Assembly: GCA_008360975.2 (NCBI GenBank)
Contig: CM039182.1
Location: forward strand, 145,952,656-146,016,655
DNA length: 64,000 bases
Direction: 5' to 3'
From: Lichenostomus cassidix
Lineage: Eukaryota > Chordata > Aves > Passeriformes > Meliphagidae
The notes under the pieces were generated by a model. The model searched no databases and was not told the origin of the DNA. It saw nothing but the letters and a program-made list of their open reading frames with translations. Shown in pieces: positions 1-11,000 of the stretch (position 1 is the stretch's first letter; every line of letters starts with the position of its first letter). Both the position numbers and the translations under genes were made by a program.

Positions 1-348
1 TTTGGCTGGTCATAGTTCTTCTGCTGTTGCTGGTGGATTGACTGATCAGCTGTGATGATGACCTAAAGCAACCTGCCTAGCCCTGTCCCCAGTCAGGGAC
101 ACTTAGATACTGAAAAACATGAGGAGATGGCAGCCTGGATTTTAACAGTGCTCAAGTTGCTCAAGAATATCCTTAATCTATGCTCAGTACCCTGTTGTTG
201 TGATATCAGCCATATCACAATGACATCCAGACTCCCTCAGCTAAAGGCACAAATGTCTTTTCTGAAAAGGGCTTTTTTTTGAGCATCCAGAGGTGCTTCA
301 GTTACTTCTCTAATTTGCATTGTGAACATTATTTGATCAGAGTCCAGG
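1..348. other. Unique non-coding DNA
   Basis: AT-rich sequence with no open frame of note and no recognised repeat. It ends where the inverted CR1 tail begins. Confidence 0.5.
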
Positions 349-510
349 TCATGGAATCATAGAATAATTTAGGTTGGAAAAGTCCTCTAAGATCATCATG
401 TCTAGCCACTAACCCAGCACTGCCAAGCCCACCACAAGACCCTGTTTCTAAGTGCTACAACCACAGTCTTTCAAATCCTTCCAGGGATGGCGACTTCCTT
501 GGGCCCTATT
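349..510 (-). mobile_element. CR1 LINE 3' end, inverted
   Basis: Read on the plus strand it opens with a degenerate TCATAGAATCATAGAAT-type tail, followed by AGGTTGGAAAAG and CCTCTAAGATCATC. This is the reverse complement of the CR1 3' UTR end. The stretch with GCACTGCCAAGCCCACCAC and CCAGGGATGGCGAC matches the next part of the same UTR, with a small deletion near its far end. It is a 5'-truncated insertion, as is usual for CR1, and has no coding part. Divergence is clearly visible, so it is old. The right boundary is uncertain by tens of bases. Confidence 0.85.
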
Positions 511-599
511 AGGACTTTCAGTGATGATTAAGTGTCAAAATCCACATCTGAAAATAAGGAGAATGATAAAAATGTGTTTTATTAAGTAATTGTTAGGAG

Positions 600-829
600 G
601 CTTCTATTTTCCCCTGAACATGAGGAAGAACTTCTTCACTATGCAAGGGGCCCAGCACTGAACAGATTGTCCAGAGAGAGTGTAGAGTCTCCCTCACTGG
701 AGATATTCCAGGACTGTCTGGACACAATCCTGTGCCATGTGCTCTGGGATGGCTCTGCTTGAGCAGGAGGGTTGGGCCAGATGACCCCACTGTGATCCCT
801 TCCAGCCTCATCTTTTCTGTGAGTCTGTG
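600..829 (+). mobile_element. CR1 LINE 3' end
   Basis: The segment runs through the CR1 3' region in order: GAGGAAGAACTTCTTCAC, a degenerate 'cactgaacagattgtccagag' block, GTCTCC.TCACTGGAGATATTC, CCTGTGCCATGTGCTCTG, GAGGGTTGGGCCAGATGACC and a final TCTGTGAGTCTGTG tail. The short minus-strand open frames here are only antisense readings of the repeat. It lies head-on to the inverted CR1 end about 90 bases to the left; the two look like different subfamilies, so they are separate insertions rather than one inverted repeat. Confidence 0.88.
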
Positions 830-2075
830 TTTTGATAATCACTCCATTGTCATGGTGACATCACACTGAAGAAGCAAATGCATAAATCTCAATTCAAGCT
901 TGGAAAAATGGACTGAAAAATATAGTCTAGTGGTTGGGGTGGATTTTTATGGAGTTCCTCTGAGGAACATTATACAATGAGAAATAAGTCAACTTAACAG
1001 TACTGATGATTTCAGTTATGCTTTTTCAGATGTCTGTGAGTACAGAGGAGGAATCCAGGTGAGGTGAAAGAGATGATGAAAACAATAGATAAAAGAGACT
1101 AAGTGTCATCTGTACTCAACGTAATTAACAGCTGAGAGAAATTAATTAAGCGTAAGTATATGAAGCTTTGAGAGTGAGATAATGAATAATAAAATTGTAT
1201 GATTAAACTGGTATAAGGTTCCCTTTGATGTAATATATAGCCAAATATTAGAGGATTCTTATTCTAGTAACCCAAGTTTAACCACTTCATGTCTCTTTAA
1301 AACTCTTTGACACTTTCATGTTTCTGAAATGTTAACCTATAATGAATTGTAAAGCGATATGTGTAAAACTACTGTCTTTAAAGGAAATTGAGATGATACT
1401 CATAAATATAGGAAGCACAAAAAACTAGGAAGGATCATTTTCCCACATATTATGATTTTAAATATTTTCACTGCTAAGAATTATGAACTCAGGCATCACT
1501 GACAAGAAGAAAGCATTACAAAACCACCTGACAGAAGAATTAACTTTTTTTTATTGGTTCTGAACCATCTTCTCTCCAGGGGCATAGTTTCTACTCTATT
1601 TCAAGAAATATTCACAACTGAATCGGAACCAACCCATTTCACAATCCTTTATTTTACTTTGTACCAGAATAAGACTACTCATGTTAAGACAATACCAGTA
1701 TAAATATATTTAGGTCAAATTCGAAGGAGTCATAACTAAGCAGAGATACAAGTAAGTATTATGAGATTTGGAAGAACTTATTGTACTTCATTGTGTAAGG
1801 AGACAATGACTTTAAGTCAAGAACAAATGTGTTTATGTTACACTCGAAAAAGAGGCTGTTAAAAGGAGCAGACAGTAAATAGCCAGAGGGAAAGAAAGGA
1901 CAGAGAGAACAAGAAGAATGTCAAACTTCTACAGAGGAAGATCATGAGTGGTGTATAGAAAAATAAGGAATAAGATAATTCAAAGAGAAGGAAAAAATAT
2001 CTAAGCATGTGTGGAGATTCAGACTAGAAATTTAAGTTCAGAAGTGAAAGAAGAAACTTTTGTCTGTTGACAGTT
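830..2075. other. Unique non-coding DNA
   Basis: AT-rich, with no recognised repeat or gene. Confidence 0.45.
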
Positions 2076-2165
2076 TTGAAAATCTATGTGTACATGTGTT
2101 GCATGTGTACATGTGTGTATGTGTACGTAATATTTGTGTCTATGTGTACATGTGTAATATGAACA
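2076..2165. repeat. TG-rich degenerate microsatellite
   Basis: Alternating TGTG, TACATG and TATGTG units make an imperfect purine-pyrimidine tract. It creates the Val-Cys-Tyr-rich look of an overlapping 87-codon frame, which I regard as spurious. Confidence 0.6.
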
Positions 2166-3519
2166 GTGGACTGGCAGATTTTAGCAGAATTAGAGGTTCC
2201 AATCAGCTCAAAATAGCTTGGAAACAAAATAAAAATAGAAGGCTACAAAATGCTTTTTTACTTTTCAGTTCCTGTGGGTATTTCCAAGCATCCAACAGCC
2301 TAGAATCTGAGTGTTACTGTTGAGAATGGACAACACAACATATAATGAAAGTCTGACTGAGCAGAGTGCATCATAAGAACCCATGGGCATGTGTAACTGG
2401 GACAGTGATTGTCCTGACTGAAGTCATAATTTACCACATCCAGGAGCATAAATGCCTTAAGAGAAGAGAAACAAAAACTGCATTGCAGAATGCTTGTTGG
2501 ATATCATATCAGCAAGATCACACTAGTGTCCTCCTATTCATTAGTTTAGATTTCAGGTGGTGGAAAACTCTGATTATTCCCCCACATGGAGACTTGGTCA
2601 GAAGCAGAGGAAAAGTGAGTGAAAAAGAAAGGTTGATTTGATTGTTGAGTGGTAGAAGAACTATAGGAGTTTAAAATCTTGTCTCTACACCAAATTTAGT
2701 TGTACACAATAAATAGAAGAGTTTCAGCAGGTGATACCATGGGTTTTGGTACATCAGTGAAAGACATTTAAATTGAAGGTGGCTAACAAGGGAGAATATT
2801 TAAGCAACCTCTGTCACTTCTGCTTTTTTTAAAGATCTCTTTGTTGGTTAAATGAAATGTGCTCCTTTCTCAGCCTTCACACCCTACAGCAGGGTTCAGA
2901 AAGCAATCACAACAAACTCTGGATTAATTGGTTTTCATGAAAGGTGAGAAGGGTTTTATACTCCAATTAGCTCTCCTTAATAACAGGATAGTGGCCCTCA
3001 ACAGAGGGTAATACAAATATTAGAATCAGCTGGTGCAGCTAAACCTACCATTACTGTGATAGCAGTGCAGGATACTGCTGTGAGATCCAGATGTCTTTAG
3101 ACAGGAATTTAAATCTTTAAAATTTTTTATCTGATACAGATTGTGAAATATAGAGTGCTGGTCTAGAAGGAATGTCATTGAAAAAATATTGGGGGACAGG
3201 AGATCTGGTTGGTCTTTATATCATTTTTCTTTCATTTAAAGGAAAAGCATTATGAAAATTTGTCTCACTGCTTAGATCTATTAAATATGAATGTGAGAGA
3301 ATAAATGCAGATACACAGAAAATAATCACATGAGAAAAATCTTATGAGCAGCATCAGCTGTAAATGTAGTATGTAGTCTCTTCTGTTAGGGCCATCTAAA
3401 TCTTACTTTTTTTTGCAGTCAAACAATTCTTTTTAAGCCTGTCTCCTTTCAGAGGGATTTATGACACTCAGATCAGGTAGATTTCTTGGTACCACAGGGA
3501 AGCCTTCTGCTAAAACAGA
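2166..3519. other. Unique non-coding DNA
   Basis: No repeat or gene recognised. The part near 2,920-3,000 has a few homeodomain-type AATTGG/CCAATTAG cores, but nothing decisive. Confidence 0.4.
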
Positions 3520-3549
3520 TCTCTCTCCCTCTCTCCCCTCTCTCTCTCC
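3520..3549. repeat. CT-rich simple repeat
   Basis: An imperfect (CT)n/(CCCT)n polypyrimidine tract of about 30 bases. Confidence 0.75.
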
Positions 3550-5363
3550 ATTGCAAAGAAGAGAAATACACTTCATTTGAGGTTCCTTTGTTAACCCTTA
3601 TAGGTGAAGTACTTATTAATTCCTAAGCTGTCAGCCCCAAGCAGCACTGACAGGAAATCCCAGAAGTGTGGTGTTCTGAAGGCAAGACACATGAGTAGTT
3701 CTTCAGTTAAATTATGGTCCTCTCACCTTCTGGTTTAATTCACTTGTAACCACATAGTGAAAAGCATCTCCAGCCATAACTGTCTTGTAAGACCAAAGCA
3801 TCAAGAGCAAAGTGTCAGTCTGCCAGAGCTCAAGTCACTGCAACTTGCTAACACATTCTGTGAGCTACTACCTAAACACTCAGGGATTTAGTCATAACCC
3901 TTGTCTGAGGGTGGAAAGGAGAGCACCACTGAACCTCTGATCAAGATAATCTTTGTCTTCCCGCTGGCTATAAAGATTTATTAAAAATAGAACTATAAAG
4001 ATGAGGAGGAAGGTGCTGTTTAATCAGTGTTTGAGATCATTCTTGCTGTAGTACACAACTACTGTTCTTTAGCCTAGTGCTTTAGGCTAGTGCTTAAACG
4101 TTGCACAAATGGGTCACCAAAAAGTGCTGAGAGAGTGTTCTGGTCTGCGATGGCTTCAAAGAATGTTACTAATAAAATAATAATAATGCAGAGTAATTAA
4201 TGCAAGTCATGTATTTATACTTCATTTGCAACATATGCACACACACAGCACCTACGATGTCTTCGACAAATTAAAAGTAAAATTGCAAAAATGTTGATCC
4301 AAACTAATCCTTTATCCCAATAATAGATACTCACCCAAAGATGAAATCAGAACCTGGTGAATATAGATGATTCAGCTGATGACAGAGGAGCCTGCATCGA
4401 GGATTTATTTCATGGGTTGCTGAACAGACTCCTTGCCAACTCAAGGAACCACATCATCTATTCATACTCATAAATTCTTCAAGCTCCACATAAAATTAAT
4501 TAGACCCTCCCTTTCCCATAATTCCCACAGAAATTCTATTGCATATCTCCTCTTTTCATGTTGTTAGAACCTACACTTAGTTTCCAGCCTAAAATAATTC
4601 ACAGCCACCTTATGATTACCTTTATCCAACACCACAATTCATCTGGCATAATTTGCATCAATTCATTTCTCTACCAATCAGGTAAAAGAAGAGATCAACC
4701 TCATTTAGTGTTTGATTAGAGCAATGCTCTCCTCCACTGCAAGTACCAGGGTATGCCAAGCTGGTTCTATGCCATCCTGCCTTAGTTGTGAAGTGCCTTT
4801 GGTCTCCAGATGGCATTTTTAACAGTGATATTCACATCCATTGGATGGAGGTTTAGAACAGGAGCTTAACTTTAGTTCTTATATATGTCCTTTGCTCGAG
4901 TCTACCTCTCCTAAAATTAAAGGCGTCACCCAGGGAATGGAAATAAAAGAGGCACAAATTTTTGTCATGGATTTTTTGTTTTAATTTACCTGTCAATGGA
5001 GGAAGGTACATGGGTGTTTGGTCTCTGACTCTTACAGATTTGGTTTTATATTCTTTTATCAGCTGGAAACATGCAACCCAATTTTAAGAGAAGCAGTCTG
5101 TCCTCTAATATGGGCAGATAAGAGAAGATATTGTAAGCAGGACTGAAATGTATGAAGTTATATTCAGGAAAGAAAGGCTCTATCATTCCCAAACTTACAG
5201 TCTCAATTTATTAATTGTGGTTACTGAAATATAACTATAAAATAGCCTTGTCTCTGATTTTACCGAGAGAGAAAAGACACCAAAGATTTTTCCCCCTCTT
5301 GGGTTTTATTAAATGGGGAATGTCTTAAGCACCTTGACTGCAATCACATTTCTGCATTTGCAG
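3550..5363. other. Unique non-coding DNA
   Basis: No repeat family or convincing coding frame seen. A small inverted repeat (CTGTCAG ... CTGACAG) lies near 3,630-3,652. Confidence 0.4.
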
Positions 5364-5436
5364 GGGGAGAAGTGAAAAGCAGGAAGAGTTCACTCAACCA
5401 ACCCTTCAGCTGGTCGTCATGGTGCCAGCACTGAGG
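5364..5436 (+). other. Exon-like segment (unproven)
   Basis: The segment is bounded on the left by a CATTTCTGCATTTGCAG acceptor-like sequence and on the right by CTGAGG|GTGAGTGAG, a strong donor match. Its 73 bases are open in the second frame for 24 codons, with no stop between the two sites, and end exactly on a codon at the donor. GC content is higher than in the flanks. No protein family is recognised. It could be a small coding, UTR or lncRNA exon, or a chance pairing of sites, since a window this size holds several such pairs by chance. Confidence 0.22.
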
Positions 5437-7341
5437 GTGAGTGAGCCTGAGGGATAGAAGACAGGCAGATATTCAGGGTATATTTAATGTCTATCTGTTG
5501 TATATTGATTGTTCTTTTGGAACACCTCCTAGAAGACTTGCAGAAGCGAGAGATAAATTACTGTTTAATTTAGTCTCTTTTCAGTGTCAAAACCTAAATA
5601 TGTTTTGACACTGGAAAGTGATTATTCAGGAAGGATATTTTTAGTGTTTTGGTCTTTTGGTGTTTATCTGGAAAAGTGAAATGTTAAAAAACTGGACTGA
5701 ACTTTAACCCTAACTACAAGTTTTTAAAGTTTCAAGCTAAGGCTCCAATCAGACATGTAAAATGAATGGTCCCTATAGCTCTTCACTTTCCCTTGTGATT
5801 CTCTGTGGAAAACTATGAACAAAACTGGTCCTAGAGATGAATATTCAGCTTAAAAACAAGTTCAAGTTTATTCTTAAAGGAAAAAAATATTCAAAAGGAC
5901 ATAACAAAGCAATATTACCAGATGTCTAAATCTCAGAGACTTCAGATGAAGCACATCATCAAATGCCTTATCTATCCAGTGAGCACTGAAATATGTCCAC
6001 TGGATCTGCTAGTGCTTACCTTTAGTCAGCTGTTATCATATATATGAAAAAAAAAGAGTGAAATAATTTATTGGGGGTTTTTGCTTTTGTTTTTGTTTTT
6101 TCACAAACATATCATAATTTACTTATTGGAATTGCTGAAACAAGGTACAAAAAGAAGCAACCCAACCCCAAGCCACCCAAACAAAGAAACAACCCACATC
6201 TTTTTATCCACAGACTGTGTTACAATATGTAGAGAAAGTGAGTTTAAGCAAAAGAATCCTTCAATTTTACAATCATTTTATCTGTTGTCCATGTTTATTT
6301 TGAAGTAAATTGAACAATCATAAATATAGAGCAAGGAAGGTAATTTTATAACAGGGATTTTTTTTGTTAAACACAAGATCTACTTAATGCATTAAAATCA
6401 AGAGTCTGCTTTCTCTTACCTGTTGTATAGCACTTTCAGGCTTAAACAACAGTTTGCTTGTGTGGATTCCCTCCCACCCATCATGAATCAAGCATTCAAC
6501 TCACCCTGTCTTTTATATCTAGAGTGTACAGGTCTGGGACTAGCAACCCTATGCTCAGGTATTTTTCACGTACCATGATCCAATCTCATGCAGGTCCAGC
6601 AACAAAAGCATATTCCAGTTGATTGGCTCTTCTCAGCAGAAGGCAATGTTGCTGCCAAGAGACAGTGAAAGCCATTGTAGTGGATTTCATGGGACCTGGG
6701 GATAATTCACTCTGCCTAAAAAGACACACACTAATTTTGAAAGAAATCCTCTTGCTGTCATCTGCTAGAACACATTCAATTTAGATAAATCCTTGAACTG
6801 GGATTCTTATGCATAATAGATGCTGTTAAACAAATAGAGGCACGACCACGACATTAAGAGTGTCCAAATGATTCTTTAGATTTAGCATCCTGGCTGTCCA
6901 ATTTCTTATCTAAACTATTACAAACAAAGGCAGAATTGGAAGATTAAAATTTTCAAGTGACTGCTGAAGTTCAAAGAGTGCTTGTATTTTAATAACAAGT
7001 ACTGCACATATTTCATGGAAGTGTTAGCCAGCTGATCTATATGTTAATTAGCCTGCTATTTGAAAAGGAAAATTATTCAAGTGCTTTCATCTCATTTCCA
7101 ACACAAGCAGCCATGCTGAGTACATTAGGAAGTATCATTCCTGCATATTCTGGAGTCAGCTAAGCTCCTTTTTAGGCACTAGAGGGGGAGAAAAGGAACA
7201 GAACTGATAGCCAATTTTATGGCAGAATGATTTTGAAACAGAGAACAATCCATTCAGAAAAAAAATAAAATCTCTGTAGGAAAAAGAAATATCCTTAGGA
7301 TTTTCTGTTGAAAAATTGTGATTACAGTTGCTATTACCTAC
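5437..7341. other. Unique non-coding DNA
   Basis: AT-rich with several poly-T and poly-A runs. No family or gene recognised. Confidence 0.4.
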
Positions 7342-7385
7342 CTGAGGAAAAAAAATAAACATAGGAAAAAAGAAAACAAGATTGT
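7325..7385 (-). promoter_or_regulatory. Splice-junction-like site, minus strand
   Basis: On the minus strand a long pyrimidine tract (TTTATTTTTTTTCC) leads straight into TCAG|GTAGGTAATAG, so an acceptor and a donor are back to back at 7,341/7,342. This is the layout of a recursive (zero-length-exon) splice site. The donor half, GTAGGT, is weaker than GTAAGT. It may also be an ordinary acceptor, or chance in an A/T-rich region. Confidence 0.22.
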
Positions 7386-9620
7386 CAATAACCCTTCATG
7401 TGAAGAATTAGGGAACTGGAAGTAGGCTTGGTACAGATGGGGATGCTGAGAACTGGAGAGGCAGAGGAAGCAGGTGAGCAGCATCTGGCTCTGGCTCCCT
7501 GCCTGGAAGATTCTCATCCGAGTCACTCGCTGCCTTCTGGCAGAAAATGAAAGTGACAAGAGGTCGGGAGGTGAAATCGACCAGAGTGCTCAGTTGGCAG
7601 GAAGTTGACAAGATACAAAAGTCTCCATTTGCCTTCTCCAAAAAGAATTTCTTGAAGTCTTTGAGTTCAGGGGTGGTGGTGAAGAGGGAGGGAGGGGAAA
7701 AAAAAGATCTCCAATAATTTTAATTTTTCTTTCAAAACTGATACTTGCTGAGGTCAGAAATTTATTTTCCTGTTCAGATTTGGAAAGAAGTCCTCAGGGC
7801 TTCAGCACTGTTTCTGTGTCCACCTGGAAAACAGTTATGAGAAATGAAAGAGAGAGACAGAACTAGGAAAGAGATATGAGGGTAGATGAGCATTGCCTCA
7901 TCTTCCTCCTCCTTGTGTATCCAAATACAGAAAAGGCAATGAGGAATCCTGTTCAAAAGTGCTCTTTGGGTAAAAATGTCCCACAAAGATCTCATTAAAA
8001 GCATGTTCCATTTCAGAGGTACCATATAGCTCCTTGTGAATCCTGTTTGAGGTGGAGCCATGTCCCCTTGCTGGGACTAGCAATCTTGAACTACATATTT
8101 GCAATTCTTTTTATCAAGAGTTATGTGTTAGAACCCACAAAGTAGTACACTTAACTTATCCAATGTGTTTTGTGATTTTATTTTATTTTATTTTATTTTT
8201 CCAGCAAATGGGGTCAATAAAGATTTTTTTCTTCTCTTGACTAATCAAATACAAAAATACCTTGGAGAGTAAACACAGCAGCCTATGCACTTTAGCATTG
8301 AAACGAAAACACTCTGAAATATTACTTAAAAAGAGGAGCAATAAAAGAAGAATACTAGCATCACTCTCTAAGGTGGTCATAAAACACATTCACTTCTTTC
8401 CACACTGAGTAGCTCAGAACAAATTTGGAACTGAAGCTTTGTGCAATTGATAATTTCAAAATATTAGACACATATTGTCATTTTCCTCATTCTGTAAAGT
8501 TCTGGTTGACAAAATATTTGACATTATTTCTCACACTTGGGTTTTTTTTTTTTTTTGGTTGTTTTTTTTTCCTAAGTGCTGACTGAACTTTTGAAAACAT
8601 TTCTCTCCTAATAGATTGAAATTTGTATTACCCAGCAATTTAGTTCAGTGCTGCAGGAGTGTAGGATGGACTGATGACAGACTTCATATAAAAATAAACC
8701 AGCAGCTAATGTCCCCCTTTATAATACATGCATATAATCTTACCAAAATCAATGAAGCTGAGGCAATTTACGTCAGGTAATGATGTAGCACCCAGAGATT
8801 ACTTTTACTCACATTGCTTCATACATATGCATATGCAAAGAAAAAGAAAGAGACAGGAAAATTTTAGTTTACAACTTTTCTGTGACTTATCTGCATGTAT
8901 TCACTTTATCTCCTTCCCCAATGGACAATTTCATTTCTTTAAGCACTTTCTCCTCCTTGAAGTCATTGCCATTGAATTTAAGCATTGTCTCAAAAATATC
9001 AGTTACATCATCATATTAATTTAACCTTTAGAATCTATGACCTCCCAGAAAAGAAGATGGTCTTCTTCACAGTCACTTTAGGAATGCAAATAAATACCAG
9101 GACACTGAAAGGTCTGTCAGATCATGTCTACAGCTGCACATTGGACTGGTCTTTCTGTGCAAATGAAGTGTCTGACCTTGCTTAGATTTCAGATGGTTTT
9201 GCAAGACTCAACCTCAGACTCACACCAAGGAATGTTACAGTAAATGTCCAGAGCCCCCCTCTACCTCTCCCTGAGAGCACAAAATAATTTCCTGCTGCAT
9301 TAGAGTCAGGACATAAATTTTTGGAGGGTTGAATTTCAAAAAGTCCTCAGAGTGTGGAACTTGTATTCCTTTTTTATATTGTTATATTTCAGGAACTTCA
9401 GAAAAATGATGATTCCCTGAAACTCACAGGAAGGGAAATCACAAATCTGGGGCTGTGGTTATGAGCAGAGGCACACAAGAGTGGAGGAAAGGGATCAGCC
9501 CCATAAACAGCAATCAGGCAAAACTAAAACTGTCCTCTTCCCTGGCCAGATCAAAACCATGCTCTGCTTACAGTACCACACTCTGATGTGAAAAAGAGAA
9601 TAAATCTGTCTTTTCATTTA
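7386..9620. other. Unique DNA with short simple repeats
   Basis: It holds a (TTTTA)n tract at about 8,176-8,200 and poly-T runs at 8,542-8,569. The overlapping short open frames on both strands show no family features. Confidence 0.45.
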
Positions 9621-9678
9621 TTTGGGGGTTGGAATAGATGACCTTTAAAGGTATTTTTCAACCCCAAGGATTTTATAA
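9621..9678 (+). mobile_element. CR1 LINE extreme 3' tail
   Basis: TTGGGGGTTGGAATAGATGA, then CTTTAAAGGT and TTTTTCAACCCCAAGGATT, match the last 55-60 bases of the CR1 3' UTR (consensus-like GGGTTGGAACTAGATGATCTTTAAGGTCCC...). It is very short and worn, so the call is good but not certain. Confidence 0.7.
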
Positions 9679-10069
9679 CTTATCTTTTGATTCTGTATCT
9701 GGCCTTCTTCTCCACTTTATAAACTGTCCTAAAAAATGGGAAGACATTAACCCTGGGTATCAGAATTCATTATCTTCCATTTGATGCCAAACTGTGAGGA
9801 CAAGATCCAGTACCACATTTACACTTGCAAGAGAAGCTTTTTATAGCACTCATCTGCACAACAGGACTGCCTCACCAGTTTCCCTTGTGAAACCACTCCA
9901 GACATAAAGTCTGTCACCATGGTGTGCTTCAATGTAGCCAAAATGACAAAAAATATTTAATCTAAGCTAACCTCTAGAATATCTCTGACCTTAAACAAAA
10001 TGTGAGAAAAAAAATTTACATTTGGAGTCATCCCAACAACACTGGGCAGTTGTTCAACTATATTTTTGG
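9679..10069. other. Unique non-coding DNA
   Basis: No feature recognised. Confidence 0.4.
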
Positions 10070-11000
10070 TTAATGTTCTCTCATATCAAATTTCTTTTGC
10101 ATTTGTCTCTTACACCACTTTAAAGCCAATGACATGAGGACAGAGGTTGCTAATATTACACACTCCAAGAACAAATAAAATAGAAAGGGCTGGTTCCTGG
10201 TGTTAAATTTTAGTCTTTGATCCAAGCTCCAAAATAGTTTACTTTCTGGGTTTAGTGTCATGCTCAAGATTCCTGGGTAACCTGTTAAGGTTTCCTTAAG
10301 TTCAGCAATAATCAGGCAGATAAGCAATACCTGCAGAATCCCTGGAAGGTCTGCCAGCAGATTTAGCCATCCACTGGGAGGCAATTATTCTGTCATAATT
10401 TGAAGAGAATGGCCTATCTGATCCTGGCAGCATCTCAGTTCCAGGCTGAGATGAATTCTGGTTCTGAACTTGCTGCACATTCCCAGTGTGATGGACACCG
10501 TGGTCAACAGTGCCATTAGTGCACCGAGCAATCACATGCCTGCCAAGAGACAACCTTTAAACAAGGGATTCAGGATGAAAAATGCCTTTGTCTGTTCTAA
10601 TTAGGATCAACACTTCTGCTTTCTTCATCAGAATCCACTTGTTTTGTTGTCCGGGGCTGACATCAGCACATGAGCTGAAAAAGAAAGCAATTTGCCTAAG
10701 TTTCTTCATTACCTGGTTCTTCCCACTTCACATGTATCACCTTTAAAAGGAAACAACAAATAAACGCTCCCAATGCCATCTTGATCAAGTGAGCTAAAGC
10801 CTTTTGTTCAGAAGTAGTGCTTTCCATGCCTTTCACACAGGCATGAATAGCCTGTTTTATCCTTTTTACCATCTGGACAATCTTCTCTGAACTCTGCTCC
10901 CTGACCAAAGGGGACATCAACAGGTTGCTCATAAACTCCTATACGGTGTTTTCAGGTATTTTCCAGCAGTGACTAGCCATCCATTTGGCTCATTAGGAGA
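10070..11000 (-). pseudogene. Cluster of minus-strand open frames, unidentified
   Basis: Three minus-strand frames lie close together: 10,070-10,384 (104 codons), 10,302-10,553 (83 codons, other frame) and 10,696-10,932 (78 codons). The first has two hydrophobic segments, one near its start (GWLNLLADLPGILQVLLICL) and one near its end followed by a basic tail (KWCKRQMQKK). The third carries an amphipathic helix-like stretch, then a hydrophobic stretch with paired cysteines near its end. A worn viral envelope transmembrane region would look like this, but I see no diagnostic motif. It could equally be another decayed gene or chance. No pol-like or gag-like frame and no flanking LTR was seen. 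Confidence 0.2.

Noticed and set aside
349..829. The two opposed CR1 ends as one inverted repeat
   Set aside because: They match different CR1 3' variants and do not pair, so they are independent insertions.
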